Positions 24,541 to 36,590 of a stretch of DNA of 64,000 nt are shown here, piece by piece. The DNA lies in contig OZ022581.1 in NCBI GenBank assembly GCA_963669155.1, positions 6,525,061 to 6,589,060 on the forward strand. The letters run 5' to 3'. This stretch comes from Arbacia lixula. Its lineage: Eukaryota; Echinodermata; Echinoidea; Arbacioida; Arbaciidae. The position numbers and the translations under genes are program-made. Position 1 is the stretch's first letter, and every line of letters begins with the position of its first letter. The notes below the pieces were generated by a model. That model did not search any database, was not told where the DNA came from, and worked only from the letters and a program-made list of their open reading frames with translations.

Positions 24541-25329
24541 GATGGTGACCAATCAGTTTAGCCAAGTGGTTAGAATCTGTGCACCAAGGATAAGATGAGA
24601 TTTGGATTTAGATGGGATGTCAAAAAGCAGAGCTCTGTACACATGGTCCACAAGCTATGTGCAAAAAGAAATTATATTAAAAAAAAGCAACCAATCCATC
24701 AGATTTATCAGACTACTGGGTTGGTCAAGCTTACCTTTAAGGAAGGGTAGCCCTTTAATAAAAGTCACAATACTCAGCATGGATCAACAGTATACCCTCC
24801 CCATAGATAACATGTATGAAATCCCATTCATAGCTTAACAAACCTTTTCAGGAGAAGTGATCAACTATCTTTGTTTACATTTGAAACACCAGTTATTAGT
24901 GACTATAGTCTACCAAAGTGCCCGTTCAGCCATGCATTTCTCACCTCAATGCATCACTGTGGCGGGGAGAGCACCGTGATGTGCACTTTATTGGTCTCTG
25001 GTTGACAGGAACCACCCTAAAACTCACTCAAAATCTAGCAATCAATGTCATTCCATTTAAAGTCAGTTTCCAGCTCTGTTATTTTGAGGGAAGTTTTTAT
25101 AAAGTACAATTGTTTCTTTCATTTCTGTGGTACTTCCACCATTTTATTTTTTTGCAAAATGGGCCACCCTACTTCTAGAATTGTCAGGGTTGGTGTGACA
25201 TCACAGTCACATCATAACACACTTCACCCAGTCACTTGTGATTGCACAGTCATAGCAGTGTCAGTGCATGTGACCAATATTTACACTACCGCTCTAAATA
25301 ATTGGCAGTGTTTTGGTACCGCTACCCAA
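24541..25329. other. NEK11 5' flank, unassigned
   Basis: Should contain the NEK11 5' untranslated region and promoter. No CpG-rich block, TATA box or clear repeat was recognised. Confidence 0.35.
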
Positions 25330-27480
25330 GAAATTTCTTCTTCTTCTTTGGGTTAATCTGCCTCCTTCAATCCTGAAGATTCTTGCAGATACTGTGTGTG
25401 TGTGTGCATACACAGGGTGCGCATGTGCTCATTTACAAAGTGCAAGTAAAAGTCTTGTCAGCGATTACTTCGCTCCTTCCATCAGGTGGTGACAGAAGGC
25501 CTCCACAGATGGTGCAAGGACAACCTGTAGAGGTAAGGCATTCCACTGACGGACTGTTCATGGGAAGTATGACTGCGGGTGTTGAGCAGTCCTGGAAAGC
25601 GGGATGCTGTAGCAGAACAGTCGTGTGGCTCTTGTTGTACGGTTGGTGTCTGCCGGTTGGATGTACTGGTTTGTGTCGAAATCTACCAGAGGGTGATGCA
25701 TCTTGTAGAGCATTGTGAGACGGTGGATTTCTCTTCTCCTTTCAAGGGAGGCCCATCCAAGCTGGCTCAGCATATCTGAGACACTACTGGTGTTGTGGTA
25801 GCGATCCAGCACATACCTCACTGCTCGTCTCTGGACCATCTCCAGCTGTTGTATGCATCCCACTGTGTGAGGATCCCTGACGATGCAGCCATACTCAAGG
25901 AGCGGGCGTACAAGAGACTGGTATGCGGTTGTCTTGAGTTGAGTTGAGTTGACTCTTACTTTTTCTTCTGAGAAATGCTAGGGAGTTGTTTGCCTTCTGG
26001 CAGATGTTTGAGATGTGCTGTTTCCAGTTGAGGTCAGATGTGATGGTTACCCCAAGGTATTTGGCTGATGTGACAGAATCTAGAATTTCACCATTCAAAG
26101 AGTACTGATGCTTCTTTCTGGTCTTCTTCCTGGTGACTGTTATTGCATGGCATTTCCTTGGATTTAGTTCCATCATCTAGTTCCTCGACCAGCTACTAAG
26201 GGTGTCCAGGTCTTGTTGGAGCAGCCTAGCATCTTCTGGAGCCTGGATGGTCATGTACATGACTGCATCATCTGCAAACAGTCTAGCTTTGGAAGAGAGT
26301 TTATCAGGTAGGTCGTTGATGTAGAAGAGAAAGAGGCACGGTCCTAGCACAGATCCTTGGGGTACACCGGAACCGACTTCTGCATCAGATGAGGTGCATC
26401 CTTCCAAGACAACTTGTTGTTTCCTGTTGTGGAGAAAGCTGGAGATCCACTTGATGTTTTTGCCTCTAACACCATAGAATTCCATCTTCTGGAGAAGCCT
26501 CTTGTGGCCAACCTTGTTAAACACTTTGCTGAAGTCAGTGATGATTATGTCAGTTTGCTTGTTATCCTCCATGTTGTTCAAGAGGTCACTGATGAAGCCA
26601 GTAAGTTGGCGTTCACATGACTTCTTTGTTTGAAACCCATGTTGCAGAGGGTATAGGATATCATTCCTGCTGGCGTGGGTCATGATGCTGCTTGCAATGA
26701 CATGTTCCATCATTTTGCAGGCAATGCAGGTGAGGGAGATGGGACGATAGTTCCCAGGATCTGTTTTGTCACCATCCTTGAATATAGGAACCACATTTGC
26801 AAGGCGCCAATCATCTGGTACTTCACCCGTCTCATAGGAGAGCTGGAATATTGCACACAGAGATGGAGCTACGACATGTGAGAGCTTGTGTAGTACCATT
26901 GCCGGGATTCCATCTGGTCCGGGAGCCTTTCCAACTTTGAGTTTCTCCAACATCCTTGTGATTCCCTCAGTTGTGATGTGGATTTCAGGCATGGAATCAA
27001 AGGGGGTGATGCTTGGAAGAAGGTCAGCAGGTGGGTCAGTCTCATTGGTGAAGACTGACTTGAACTGGTTGTTTAGTGCTTCTGCTTTGTCCTTTGGGCT
27101 TGTCACTTCTTGGTGGTCTTTCTTTAGCAGAGGAATTCCAATAAAGGTCTGTTCTGTTGTTCTTCACAAATCTCCAGAACTTCCGCAATCCCTCGTACTG
27201 GTTTGAGTCGTCATCAGATGTGAAGATAGATTCCAGATGGTTCCAATATGCTCGTCGTGCTTCTGATTGGATTTTGTGTTTCAGTTCTAGTAGTTCGTCC
27301 TCCAAGAGGAATGGGACAGGAATTTGCTCCTTCTTCATCTGGCTAGCTTTCTTGTGCAGTCTATCCCTTCTCTTGATGAGTCGTCTGATGACTGGAGTGA
27401 TCCATGGTATGTCATGTCCATGCAGCATCTTCTTGGGAACAAACTTCTCAGACCCCTCTTCAATACCTGACTTGAAAAGA
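25330..27480 (-). mobile_element. LINE, jockey/CR1-type reverse transcriptase, 5'-truncated
   Basis: Minus-strand non-LTR retrotransposon. In order: linker after the missing endonuclease (KKMLHGHDIPWITPVIRRL), reverse transcriptase with KAPGPDGIP, NYRPISLTCI, GVPQGSVLGP and catalytic FADD, then the C-terminal region (KYLGVTITSDLNWKQHI, LEMVQRRAVRYVLDRY). One stop lies near 26177, where related elements have W. A short AACTC-type expansion near 25931-25950 shifts the frame. The tail near 25336 is GAAGAAGAAG-like. Exact clade not settled. Fairly young by frame preservation, but dead. Confidence 0.88.
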
Positions 27481-28345
27481 GTTTTGAAAAAAAATTTGGC
27501 TAGGGAAGTTCGGGATAGAATTCTGGCGGCGCCTGCTCTTTTTTCACTCGGCGCCCAAAATATGCTCGGTGCCCGGACGGTCGCCTTCCAAACACCCGCA
27601 CCGCCAATCACCGGCCAGCCACGGGACAATTTCTTTACAATCAGCCGGTGGCCGGTGGGAGACTGCCCAGGAATTGGTGAGTCATCAGCTGGTCACTGTT
27701 GGGACGCTGCGCGGAGAAGCTCCCCGGTTTTGCCCAGTTTTGACCTAAAAACGACCAGTGAACAATGGGAAATCAACAGGGCACCGCCCAGGCATCGCGT
27801 GTGCTCTACAGCTTGCTCAATTTTTCCAAAAATTGCTGGGTGATGCCTAAATTCCAGCAGCAACCGAGCACGCTACAAATCTCTCGGTCGCCGCTCTGAG
27901 TTGTAACCATAGCTTTACCGATTTACCTTAGCAACGAGGTTAAGGACGCTGGAGATCCTTGAAGCAGGCTGGCGATTTTCTTTTAGAATTTGAGCCCTAT
28001 AAGGGTTTTGGGGGTCATAAAAGTGGGGAAAAAAAACGGTTCCACAGCAAAAAACGACCTCCTATACTAAAGCTGTAGTAGGTCTCAAAAATCAGCACAC
28101 GACATCAATTTATTAATTAGTGAGGAGCCAAAACATTTATTATTTGTGAATCTGAGTACGGAACTATTTTCAGCTGAAAGTAGCATGAAAAATGATTAAA
28201 ATCCAAAGTTTACATGCGAGTCTATGGAGCTTGGTATCAGCACGTCTATAACCAGTGGAAATGTGGAATATACGCGTAATGTGCACTTATTTCTTTGTAG
28301 TAGACTTTGATTGCTGTGTTTTCTATTGCATTGACTCCTGTGTTT
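27481..28345. other. GC-rich unassigned block between LINE and fold-back element
   Basis: 27500-27990 is clearly more GC-rich than its surroundings (for example GGTGCCCGGACGGTCGCC) and has a plus-strand open frame antisense to the LINE, which I regard as spurious. Probably part of another repeat; no second copy is seen here. Confidence 0.35.
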
Positions 28346-28716
28346 AAAGGGCATATACTGTACTGGGAAGACAAAAAGGCCTTCAAAAGGTGACCATGAG
28401 CAATCTTCTTGCCAGTGGTCTTAAATTCATGTATTGCCCGTTTTAGAAACTTGGTGAAAGTTATTTGCCCTCAAATGATCCACATTTGGAGTAATTTGTG
28501 ATTATTCACAAATCCTCAAAATGTTTGGGCCGAACATTTCAGGAAATTGTGATTTGATCACTAATTACTCCAAATGTAGATCATTTGAGGGAAAATAACT
28601 TTCACCAAGTTTCTAAAACGGACAATACGTGAATTTAAGACCATTGGCAAGAAGATTGCTCACGGTCACCTTTTGAAGGCTTTATTGCCTTCCCAGTACA
28701 GTATATGCCCTTTAAG
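28346..28716. mobile_element. Fold-back (long-hairpin) element, TTAA-like ends
   Basis: Two arms of about 170-180 bases. The left starts TTAAAGGGCATATACTGTAC and the right ends GTACAGTATATGCCCTTTAA, with long pairing through GAGCAATCTTCTTGCCA and AACTTTCACCAAG / CTTGGTGAAAG. Ends beginning TTAA may be a piggyBac-type target, but the TIR does not start with CCC, so class is open. A partial relative lies at 24180-24340. Confidence 0.82.
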
Positions 28717-29009
28717 CCCTATAATAAAGAAGCAATAGATTATAACAGTAGTTCGTAGTGATCACCCAGGAAATTGTGTTTTTGTGGTGAAATGTGTTGT
28801 AATATTTTGCAGTTCAAATTGATGAATATCGCAGAGAGAACAATGTTTGAGGAATTTGTGAGATCATTTTGCTTTTTATTTTCGTGGTTTTAACCGTAGA
28901 CGAGAAAATTAATTGGATTGGATGTGTGAAAGATTTACAATTAAGGTAAATTAATTGTTGGCTTGACCTTAAAAAAAACCTAGACCTAGACAAAACTCTA
29001 ACCCTAACC
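28717..29009. other. Unassigned sequence
   Basis: AT-rich with a CTAACCCTAACC phrase near 29000. No gene or repeat identified. Confidence 0.3.
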
Positions 29010-29994
29010 TTACTGCGACCAGCTCGCTCACGGCTCACTGCATGAGTGGGTTGCGTAGTGCGAAGCTTTGGAGCAAGAGAGTTGAGATTAGCTATAGCAG
29101 TGATTTTATTAGTTGGTTTCAGCAATTCTGTAACTCGAAACTTGGCAGCATTGACAGACCTTGTTTGTTAAAAAGATATGTGAAGAGGAAATATGTAACA
29201 CTGCTCAATATTTTTGAACATTTTTATAGTATATGAATACATTCAATAAGGTAAGCCATTCATATGTGATAAATGCACTTGAAATGAGTTACCGGTATTC
29301 ATTCATGTGCACGGGTAGGATACATCAGTAGTTGGAGCTTTCATGCAAGGAAATTGATTTGCGAGAATTCAGGATGCTTCCTGGGAGCAGTCCCAGGGCT
29401 AACCCTAACCCTAAACAGTTTACCTAAGACCTATAAACTGCTCTCCTAACCCTAATATTGAGGTATTTAGGATAGTTTTTAGATAACAATCTTGAGGAAC
29501 TCTGTGCTAAGGCGGATGGATATCGTCACCCAAAACACTCTGGAAACTTGCGAGTCGCTGTAGAAACCCATGGCAATCGTATCTCGACCTCAAACTCGTA
29601 GGGACCCAATCACTCTAATCACTTCACATCAAGGATTGACATAGATGACATCGAGCACTCATTGCTAACCTTCTTCATCTTGTTGCTCGTAGAGGTGGGA
29701 CGCAAGTTGGTAAAGTTCACTTTTAAAGTAATGCATGTAATGCCTGTGGTACTATGAGAGAAAAAATAAAACTGCAAGCCTTAAAATCATTCTATACAAT
29801 ACATACTTGAAGAATACTTTCCTTGTATATGTAGAGTGCTCGCAGTCCTTCCCAGGAAGAGCTTTTACATGGAAATAATAACACACACATTTAAACGGAT
29901 GACTGTGGATTCATCATGTTAGTTGTGCAACTCGGAGTTTCACGTGACCTGAGTTGCGATCATCAGGCAACTAAAATATATATAAATACATGTA

Positions 29995-31255
29995 CAGTTG
30001 AGGCCAAAAGTTTACATACACCTGGTAAGAAAACATAAATATGATTTTTTTACCACCATAAGAACATTGGGGATCCTTTATTTTGATGAAGATGGTTGGG
30101 TATGGTATCTACTTTATTTTCAAAGAGTATGTTTTCATAACAAAAATATTTAGAAACATATATATGGTTGATTGAACTTCAATTTGGATAAATTCAGTGG
30201 GTCAAAAGTTTACATACACTAACCAAAATTGGTGATGGTGGTACCTGTATTACCCTAAGTATTTTTTTCTTCTTTTATTTTTTCACTTGTTGGAGTTGTC
30301 AATAAGCTTTCTGTATACTACTCCTGAGGTTATTGTCAATTCCTCCAGCAAGATTGCAACAATCCAGTCCCATTTGCAGATTTAATTGGTCGAATACCAT
30401 ACTTTTAGTCTGTCCATATGGTTTCTACAGAGATCTGGTCTGGAAATTTGACAACCCTCCATAATCTCCCCTTTTCTCTGTTTCACCCCTTTGTAAACTA
30501 ATTAAAATGAATGTTTGGGTTTTTGTGGTGACTGAAGACACAATTTGAACAGGGTTACTACTTTTAGGCTGGTGTATTAATATGTTGCTACATGCTCCAA
30601 CATCTTAATACACAAACAATGTGTAATCTCCATTGATACACCCTATTGATTGTAAAATCGGATGATGAACCATGTAGCATGTTAATTAGCCAGCCTAGAG
30701 GTGGAAATATATTAAAATTAGGTCTTTAATTACCACATTAACCCAAACATTCATTTAAATTAGTTTTTAGAGTGGATAAACTAAGCAAAGGGGGATTGAG
30801 GAGGGGTTGTCACATGTCTAGACCAAATCCCTGTAGAAACCATATGGGCAGACCCCAAACATGGTATTCGCCCAAGGAAACCTGCAAATATGACTGAATT
30901 GTTGCAGTCTTACTGGAGGAATGGACAATAATCTCATAAGAAGTATACATGAACCTTGTTGGCAGTTTCAACTAGTGAAAAAATGAAAAATAAGACTAAA
31001 TACAGGCAACACCATCACCAATTTTGGTTAGTGTATGTAAACTTTTGACCCATTGAATTTATCCAAATTGAAGTTCAATCAACCATATATATGTTTCTAA
31101 ATATTTTTGTTATGAAAACATACTCTTTGAAAATAAAGTAGATACCATACCCAACCATCTTCATCAAAATAAAGGATCCCCAATGTTCTTATGGTGGTAA
31201 AAAATCATATCTGTATGTTTTCTTACCTGGTGTATGTAAACTTTTGGCCTCAACT
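29995..31255. mobile_element. Palindromic Tc1-like element (IR/DR type)
   Basis: Outer ends CAGTTGAGGCCAAAAGTTTA on both sides, TA at 29993-29994 and 31256-31257. Inner direct-repeat sites read GTCAAAAGTTTACATACAC, as in IR/DR (Sleeping Beauty-like) Tc1 elements. Pairing continues far inward (CATATGGTTTCTACAG, AACCCAAACATTCAT), so the whole 1.26 kb is a near palindrome centred near 30625. The right arm has remains of a Tc1 transposase C terminus (KPANMTELLQSYW). Non-autonomous. Confidence 0.88.
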
Positions 31256-31934
31256 GTATATATTTTTGTTATTTTTAGTGGGGGGTGCATATGTAGTCCC
31301 ACGACTGCTCCCGCAAAGCGGAAGCATCCTGAGAGCTCGCCTTCATTTTTCCTGCGTGTCGGGTCTGACTACTGTGTAATCGACCTGTGCTTATGAATGA
31401 ATTACTCATTTTAAATACATTTATCACATATGAATGACTCACTGTATCTAAGTTTGCACTATAAAAATGTTCGAAAATTTTGAGCAATGTTACACATTTC
31501 CTGTTCACATATCTTTATATTCCGTCAAGGCTGCCATCTTGGCTGTTCGGAAATGTACATGAATATATGGGAACTGGTGCATGTGCATAAACTTTAATCT
31601 TCACCATCACAGCTGCCGTCGTGAAATTCTGAACCATTATTATTGTAAACAATAATAAAAAAAAATACAACATGGATTAAAATCATGTTTAAACCAGCTA
31701 AGAGAATATTCAGGTATATATTTTCTGTAAATATGTGCAATACATGGAGTATGAGCAAACAGAATTGCTCAAATTATTAACAGATCTAATCACAACTCTC
31801 TCGCTCCAAAGCTCTGTGCTACGTAGACTGAAAAATCAAGTTTCTGTAGGACATTGGATCCGCTGAGATTGCATCTGGCTCCTCTGGGTAGGGTAGGGTA
31901 GTGATGGGATTTGGGAGTTTTTTTCTTTTTTTTA

Positions 31935-32140
31935 TCCCGCCCAGTCTCTGAAAATGCTCTCAGTGGTGGGGGGGGGGGTTTCGAAAAAATTTATTCCGCC
32001 AATCCGCCAATGACGTTTTTCTAACAAAATTTGTACACGAACTAAAAAAGTGGGGGGGGCATTTGATATTGTGTCCCCCCCTTTCGAAATGGTGGGAGGG
32101 ACACGACCCCCCTGTCCCCCCCGGGATTTCCGCCTATGCG
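31935..32140. mobile_element. G-rich repeat, copy of the 52741-53020 family
   Basis: Shares CCGCCAATCCGCC, GACGTTTTTCT, GGGACACAATATCAAATG and GGATTTCCGCC with the sequence around 52741-53020, on one strand or the other, with G runs of 7-13. Non-coding, class unknown. Confidence 0.65.
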
Positions 32141-32256
32141 TTACTGCGACCAGCCCGCTCACGCTCACGCTGCACGGGAGCAGTCCCGGGGCTATGTGCT
32201 ACGCAGCCCGCTCATCTTTGCTCACTGTGACTACGAGAGCAGGCTGGTCGCAGTAA
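32141..32256. repeat. 116-bp hairpin, TTACTGCGACCAGC ends
   Basis: Starts TTACTGCGACCAGCCCGCTC and ends GAGCAGGCTGGTCGCAGTAA. Also carries GGGAGCAGTCCC and the CGCAGCCCGCTC block. The related end at 29010 has the same opening. Confidence 0.75.
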
Positions 32257-33859
32257 GTGCATATATACTCTTCTTTGTATTTGTACTCAGCGTGAAACAC
32301 AGACAAGTTTCTTTAATTTTATTCTACAAAAGACAAAGAACATTTCTTCCTCCAGACTTCCATGTTTTCACTTTCAGAAACTGTTCAATCTAACCTTGAT
32401 AGTTTCACTTCTATCTGTTGTTTGATTTGTATTTTGGCGAATGCTGACCAACATTTTTTCTTCTTCTTCCAGCTTCCAAACCTGGCAAGAGGAAAAGGAA
32501 GAATTATTTGAAGGCTGGAAGTTGAGAGACTATTCAACAGTTCATGTCATTGACCATGATATAGATTCACATTGATGTCCACGAACTTCAAAGTTCAAGA
32601 CGCAGGCCCCTGAGCTGGCCTGGGTCTGATTGATGGTGTGTTGTTGCGTGAGCATGCAAACGTGCGCTCTGCTGCGGCGGCAGCAGAACTGCATCACTGA
32701 CACTGTACTGCTGTATTGTCAGACTGTGATATGATAGAAGGGCCAGAAGTGGTTGTTTTCCATGTTTCAAGTCACATGGCTAATTAAATATAATGGCGCG
32801 TGTCAAATTAAATTTCAAGCCTATGGAGGACCTACTTACCTCTCCTCTTGATATTTGGTTAGGTTTTAAAAGACCAAACTTTGTGGCCGCAATCTTCTAA
32901 GTAATCTGCCCAGGAACTCTGTTGAGTGTAGTTACCTAGTTTGTTGTCGTTGTAAAATACGCGACTATAATCTGCGATATGGTAGCTCGCAGCTATTATA
33001 CCGCACCCACAAAATTAGAAAGAGACGATCATGACGATCGATAAATCTAGCCCGATGTGGCAATGATATGTTTTGGTCTAGCTAGCTCAACTCAGGGACA
33101 GCGAGAAGGCTCATCGTAGTGGCACCGAAAAGGAATGTCTCACTTTTCTGGATGTTTTCCTTGTTAGATGGTCTGTCGCAATCGACAGACCACCTCTTGA
33201 CTTCGTCTGAATTTTCTTTATCTTCTTCTTTATTTTTATTTCTTCACGGCCCCACTTTTTTGTGTCATGCATGTACGTGTCATGTTTCATTAAATTTTCA
33301 CCAATACATTTAGTTATATGCAGTTATATTTAGGCCGCCGAATCAGACATTGGAGATATTCTTAGAATCCCTATCATAACTTTGTAAATAAAGAGAACAA
33401 ACAAATATATTTTGCTGGTGATAAAAGCCCCCTCTTGCATGCCCCTCTCCAGCCCCCCCCCCCCCCCTGTGTCAACATGTAAATGCATTCTTTTGATTTA
33501 TTTATGTCAAGTTGTATGTACCCTTTGATCCGCTTTCCAACACATGTTACAAAGAACTCAGCTATAGCTGCCACACTCCTAGACAATATATCTACAATCA
33601 AAACACGATTTCAGGCGTTTTAATTATTAGCCGATGCCTTACATTTTCCATACAAATAATGAATCTAATTGATAAATCATATATGCCAAACATGAATTTA
33701 CGGATGACAACATCAAAAAGTTTATCACCCAAATCTCTAACACGTGTTATTGGGAGGTGGAAAGTAGTAATGTAGATACAGCCTATAGTTCGTTTTAACC
33801 AAATTTTTGTCGATATATAATTGTTGTTTTCCACATATGTATAAAAAAAAGTTAAGATA
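32257..33859. other. Unassigned; one possible plus-strand terminal exon
   Basis: After a long T/C tract and CAG at 32470-32472, the sequence reads SKPGKRKRKNYLKAGS then TGA (32523-32525). It resembles the basic end of a protein, but no partner exon was found. A C15 run lies at 33453-33467. The rest shows no recognisable gene or repeat. Confidence 0.25.
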
Positions 33860-35060
33860 ACAAAAAAGAACAAACCTTGGATTTGCAAACGACTGTCAAA
33901 GCTTTGCCGAAAAAATATAACTCATATAAGAAGTATAAACCTACGGAATATAAACATGAAGCCTACAAGAAGTTTAGAAATATGGTTACCAATGAGATTA
34001 AGATTGCCAAATATGATAAATAAAAAGTTCAAACTGCAGTGGGAAATACAAAACATACTTGGCAAATAACAAATGGTATAATGGGAACTAAATCTAACGT
34101 AAATGTCTTGCCTGATGAAATACAGTGCAATGATGAGACTATATTTCCGGTACTCCAATTTGTCAGTGTTTCTTAATGATTATTTTATCAATATTGGACC
34201 AAATCTTGCATCTGAATGTTATATTCCTTGAGCATCAAGCAATAAGAGTTATACCCGATATATTTCATCTAATACATCTGACGCATTTTTAAATGCAATT
34301 ACTGTAAAAGAAATTATTGATATTGTGTGTAACTGTAGAAATGGGAAAAGTGTGGGTTTCGATGGAGTGACAAGTGATATAGTAAAAAAAAAAAAGTCAT
34401 TCATGTAATATGTTATCCCTTGTGTGCAATATTTTACTTATTAATTACTAGCGGCATTGTACCAGACAAGTTGAAAATCTCTTGAGTTTATTCGATATTT
34501 TAGTCTGGATCATACGATGATGTTTCCAATTATCGTCATGTATCGCTATTGTCTGTTTTTTTTTTCAAAGATTTTAGAAAAATGTATGTATAACAGATTA
34601 TTTAATTCTTAGATAAATGTAATAGGGCCTACTCTGAGCAAACATCAGCATGTCTATCGTCCGCGTACGGGACACTCCACATCTACCGCTTTAACTGAGT
34701 TCTTATACCGTGTGTTGAATGTGTTTGAAAGAAAAGAAGTTATGGTTGGTATGTTCTTAGATTTAAGTAAAGCATTTTGATGCCGCAAGTCATACTATTT
34801 TGATGGATAAATTATACAAATACTGTATACGGGGTATTCTTCTTGGTCTAATACTAGCAAGCAAAATACTGATAGAATATTCAAACTATATATGTACAAA
34901 AACGAGCATTACGAAATATTTCGTATTCAAGCTACTATTCCCATACTGCACCTGTATTTTTTCACTTGGGTATTTTAAATGTGTATGATACAAATTTATT
35001 TCAAACTGCTATTTGTATGTATTTATGTTTTAACAAATTCCTTTCTTCCTCCATGCAGGA
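33860..35060 (+). mobile_element. Decayed LINE, CR1/jockey-like, internally deleted
   Basis: Plus strand. Recognisable reverse-transcriptase pieces include FLNDYFINIGPNLASE, GFDGVTSDIV, HSTSTALTEFLYRVLN and MVGMFLDLSKAF. Then at about 34850 the sequence jumps to a LINE C-terminal region (DRIFKL-like, SYYSHTAPVFSHLGILNVYD across frame breaks). The finger-palm middle with YADD is missing, so a deletion is inferred. Several stops and frameshifts; old. Confidence 0.72.
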
Positions 35061-35179
35061 ACATTTTGTTGTTTTCCTCACTCCAGAGGAGCTATGACGT
35101 CATTAGGGCGTAGTCTGTGTAACCAGACATAATTGTTAACAGACTGGGTTGTGTCCATGCACCTCACAGCCGAGTATAC

Positions 35180-36590
35180 CTAGGCTAACTAAATTAATTT
35201 TTCTCACACTACATAGTGTGCAAAGTCCTGTGTTTTATTGATGGTAAATCATCTGATGCATTTCAGTGTAACATTGGAGTCAGACAGGGTGAAAATCTCT
35301 CTGCTCTTTGCAATATATTTAAATGATTTTGAGGCGCACATTAGTAGGCACTACAATGGCCTGGAATATTTGGCGAAGGAAAAGTGTAACATAGAATTAG
35401 TCTCAGATGTTGGACATTTGGATCTGTACCTCCATCTTTATACTTTATTGTAAGCTGATGATACAATAATCCTAGCTGAAACCACAGACGAACTCCAGTC
35501 AGCCCTTTGTGCGGTACATCAATACTGTCATGAATGGAAATTGAATGTGAATGCAAGTAAATCTAAAGTAATGATATTCTCTAGGGGAAAAGTACGCAAA
35601 TTTCCAACATTTCACATTGGCAATGAAACTGTTGACGTTGTAAGTGACTTTGTGTACCTTGGTGTTAAGTTCAATTTTATGGAAGTTTCAAGAAGTGTAT
35701 ATCTACGCAAGTCTCTCAAGCAAATAAAGCTTTATTTAGAATGAAGGTTAAGGCGCAGAAGCTTCATTTGCCGTTAGATATCCAATGTGAGTTATTCGAT
35801 CACTTAGTTTTGCCAATTCTTCTATATGGTTGTGAGGTATGAGGTTATGGAGATTTGGATCAAATAGAAATATTTCACAGAAAGTTTCTGAGGTCAATAT
35901 TACAGGTAAATAAATTTACCCCTGATTTTATGATATATGGAGAGACAGGAGGTAGCATTCTTGCAAACCAGATAAAAATGTAGAATGGTAGGCTTTTGGC
36001 TTCGGCTTGTGAAGAATAATCCGCAAAAATACGCATTTTTGCTATAACAAAGACGTATACATGGTGAAGACCAGAACTCAGTGAAATGGCTTACGTGCAT
36101 TAAAGGTATTTTGAATAGTGCTGGATTGGTAAATGTGTGGAGTCATCAAGGCGTTGGTTTCAGTATTACCTGGACTCTTAATGCCCTCAAATTAAGATAT
36201 TAACGATATATACATGCACAAACAGGAATGGAAAGCCAAAACATGAGTTTAGTTACCCGTACTAGTCGTAGTGGTAGAACAATCAGGCAACCTATTAAGC
36301 TTGACTTATAATTGTTATTGTTAACTTGTAACTAGACCTTAGTGTTAGATCCTTTTTTATATTCTATATGCATTACCTAGAATATGACCTATTGTATGTC
36401 TGTATTTCATATATACCATAAGGTTAGACTGGACACAGATGCCAGTTAAAAATGATCTATTTGATGTTTTATATTCATTACGATGTTTCTTTTTACTTGT
36501 TTTTATGTTGACTATCGTTTGATGTACTCTCATACCCCGAGGGGGGTCGACAGAGTTGAATAAAATCTACAAATAAAATCTTCAAATCAT
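35180..36590 (+). mobile_element. Second decayed LINE, different family
   Basis: Starts with NIGVRQGENLS-like sequence, then YADDTIILAETTDELQSAL (catalytic YADD), NVNASKSKVMIFSRGKVRK, DFVYLGVKFNF, LPILLYGCEV and IEIFHRKFLRSILQVNKF. The 3' end near 36590 reads GAATAAAATCTACAAATAA. Clearly different in sequence from the LINE to its left. Clade not resolved. Multiple frame breaks and one stop after YGCEV. Confidence 0.78.

Larger units (their letters stand above)
29010..32256. repeat. Nested region bounded by TTACTGCGACCAGC ends
   Basis: TTACTGCGACCAGC at 29010 and its complement GCTGGTCGCAGTAA ending at 32256 bound the region. Inside, about 230-base segments at 29165-29400 and 31275-31512 are inverted copies of each other (AAGATATGTGAA, GAACATTTTTATAG, TCATATGTGATAAATG). 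A Tc1-like palindrome sits between them. Whether this is one large TIR element with an insertion or several independent ones is not settled. Confidence 0.5.

Noticed and set aside
24541-24552. Upstream TTG as alternative NEK11 start (four more codons)
   Set aside because: Non-ATG, and an in-frame TGA lies directly before it. The ATG at 24540 is the natural start.
27157-27843. Plus-strand open frame of 228 codons
   Set aside because: Antisense to the LINE and the adjacent GC-rich block; no domain or motif.
29395-29455. CTAACCCTAACCCTAA as an interstitial telomere
   Set aside because: Only about two telomere-like units with scattered remnants; too little to claim.
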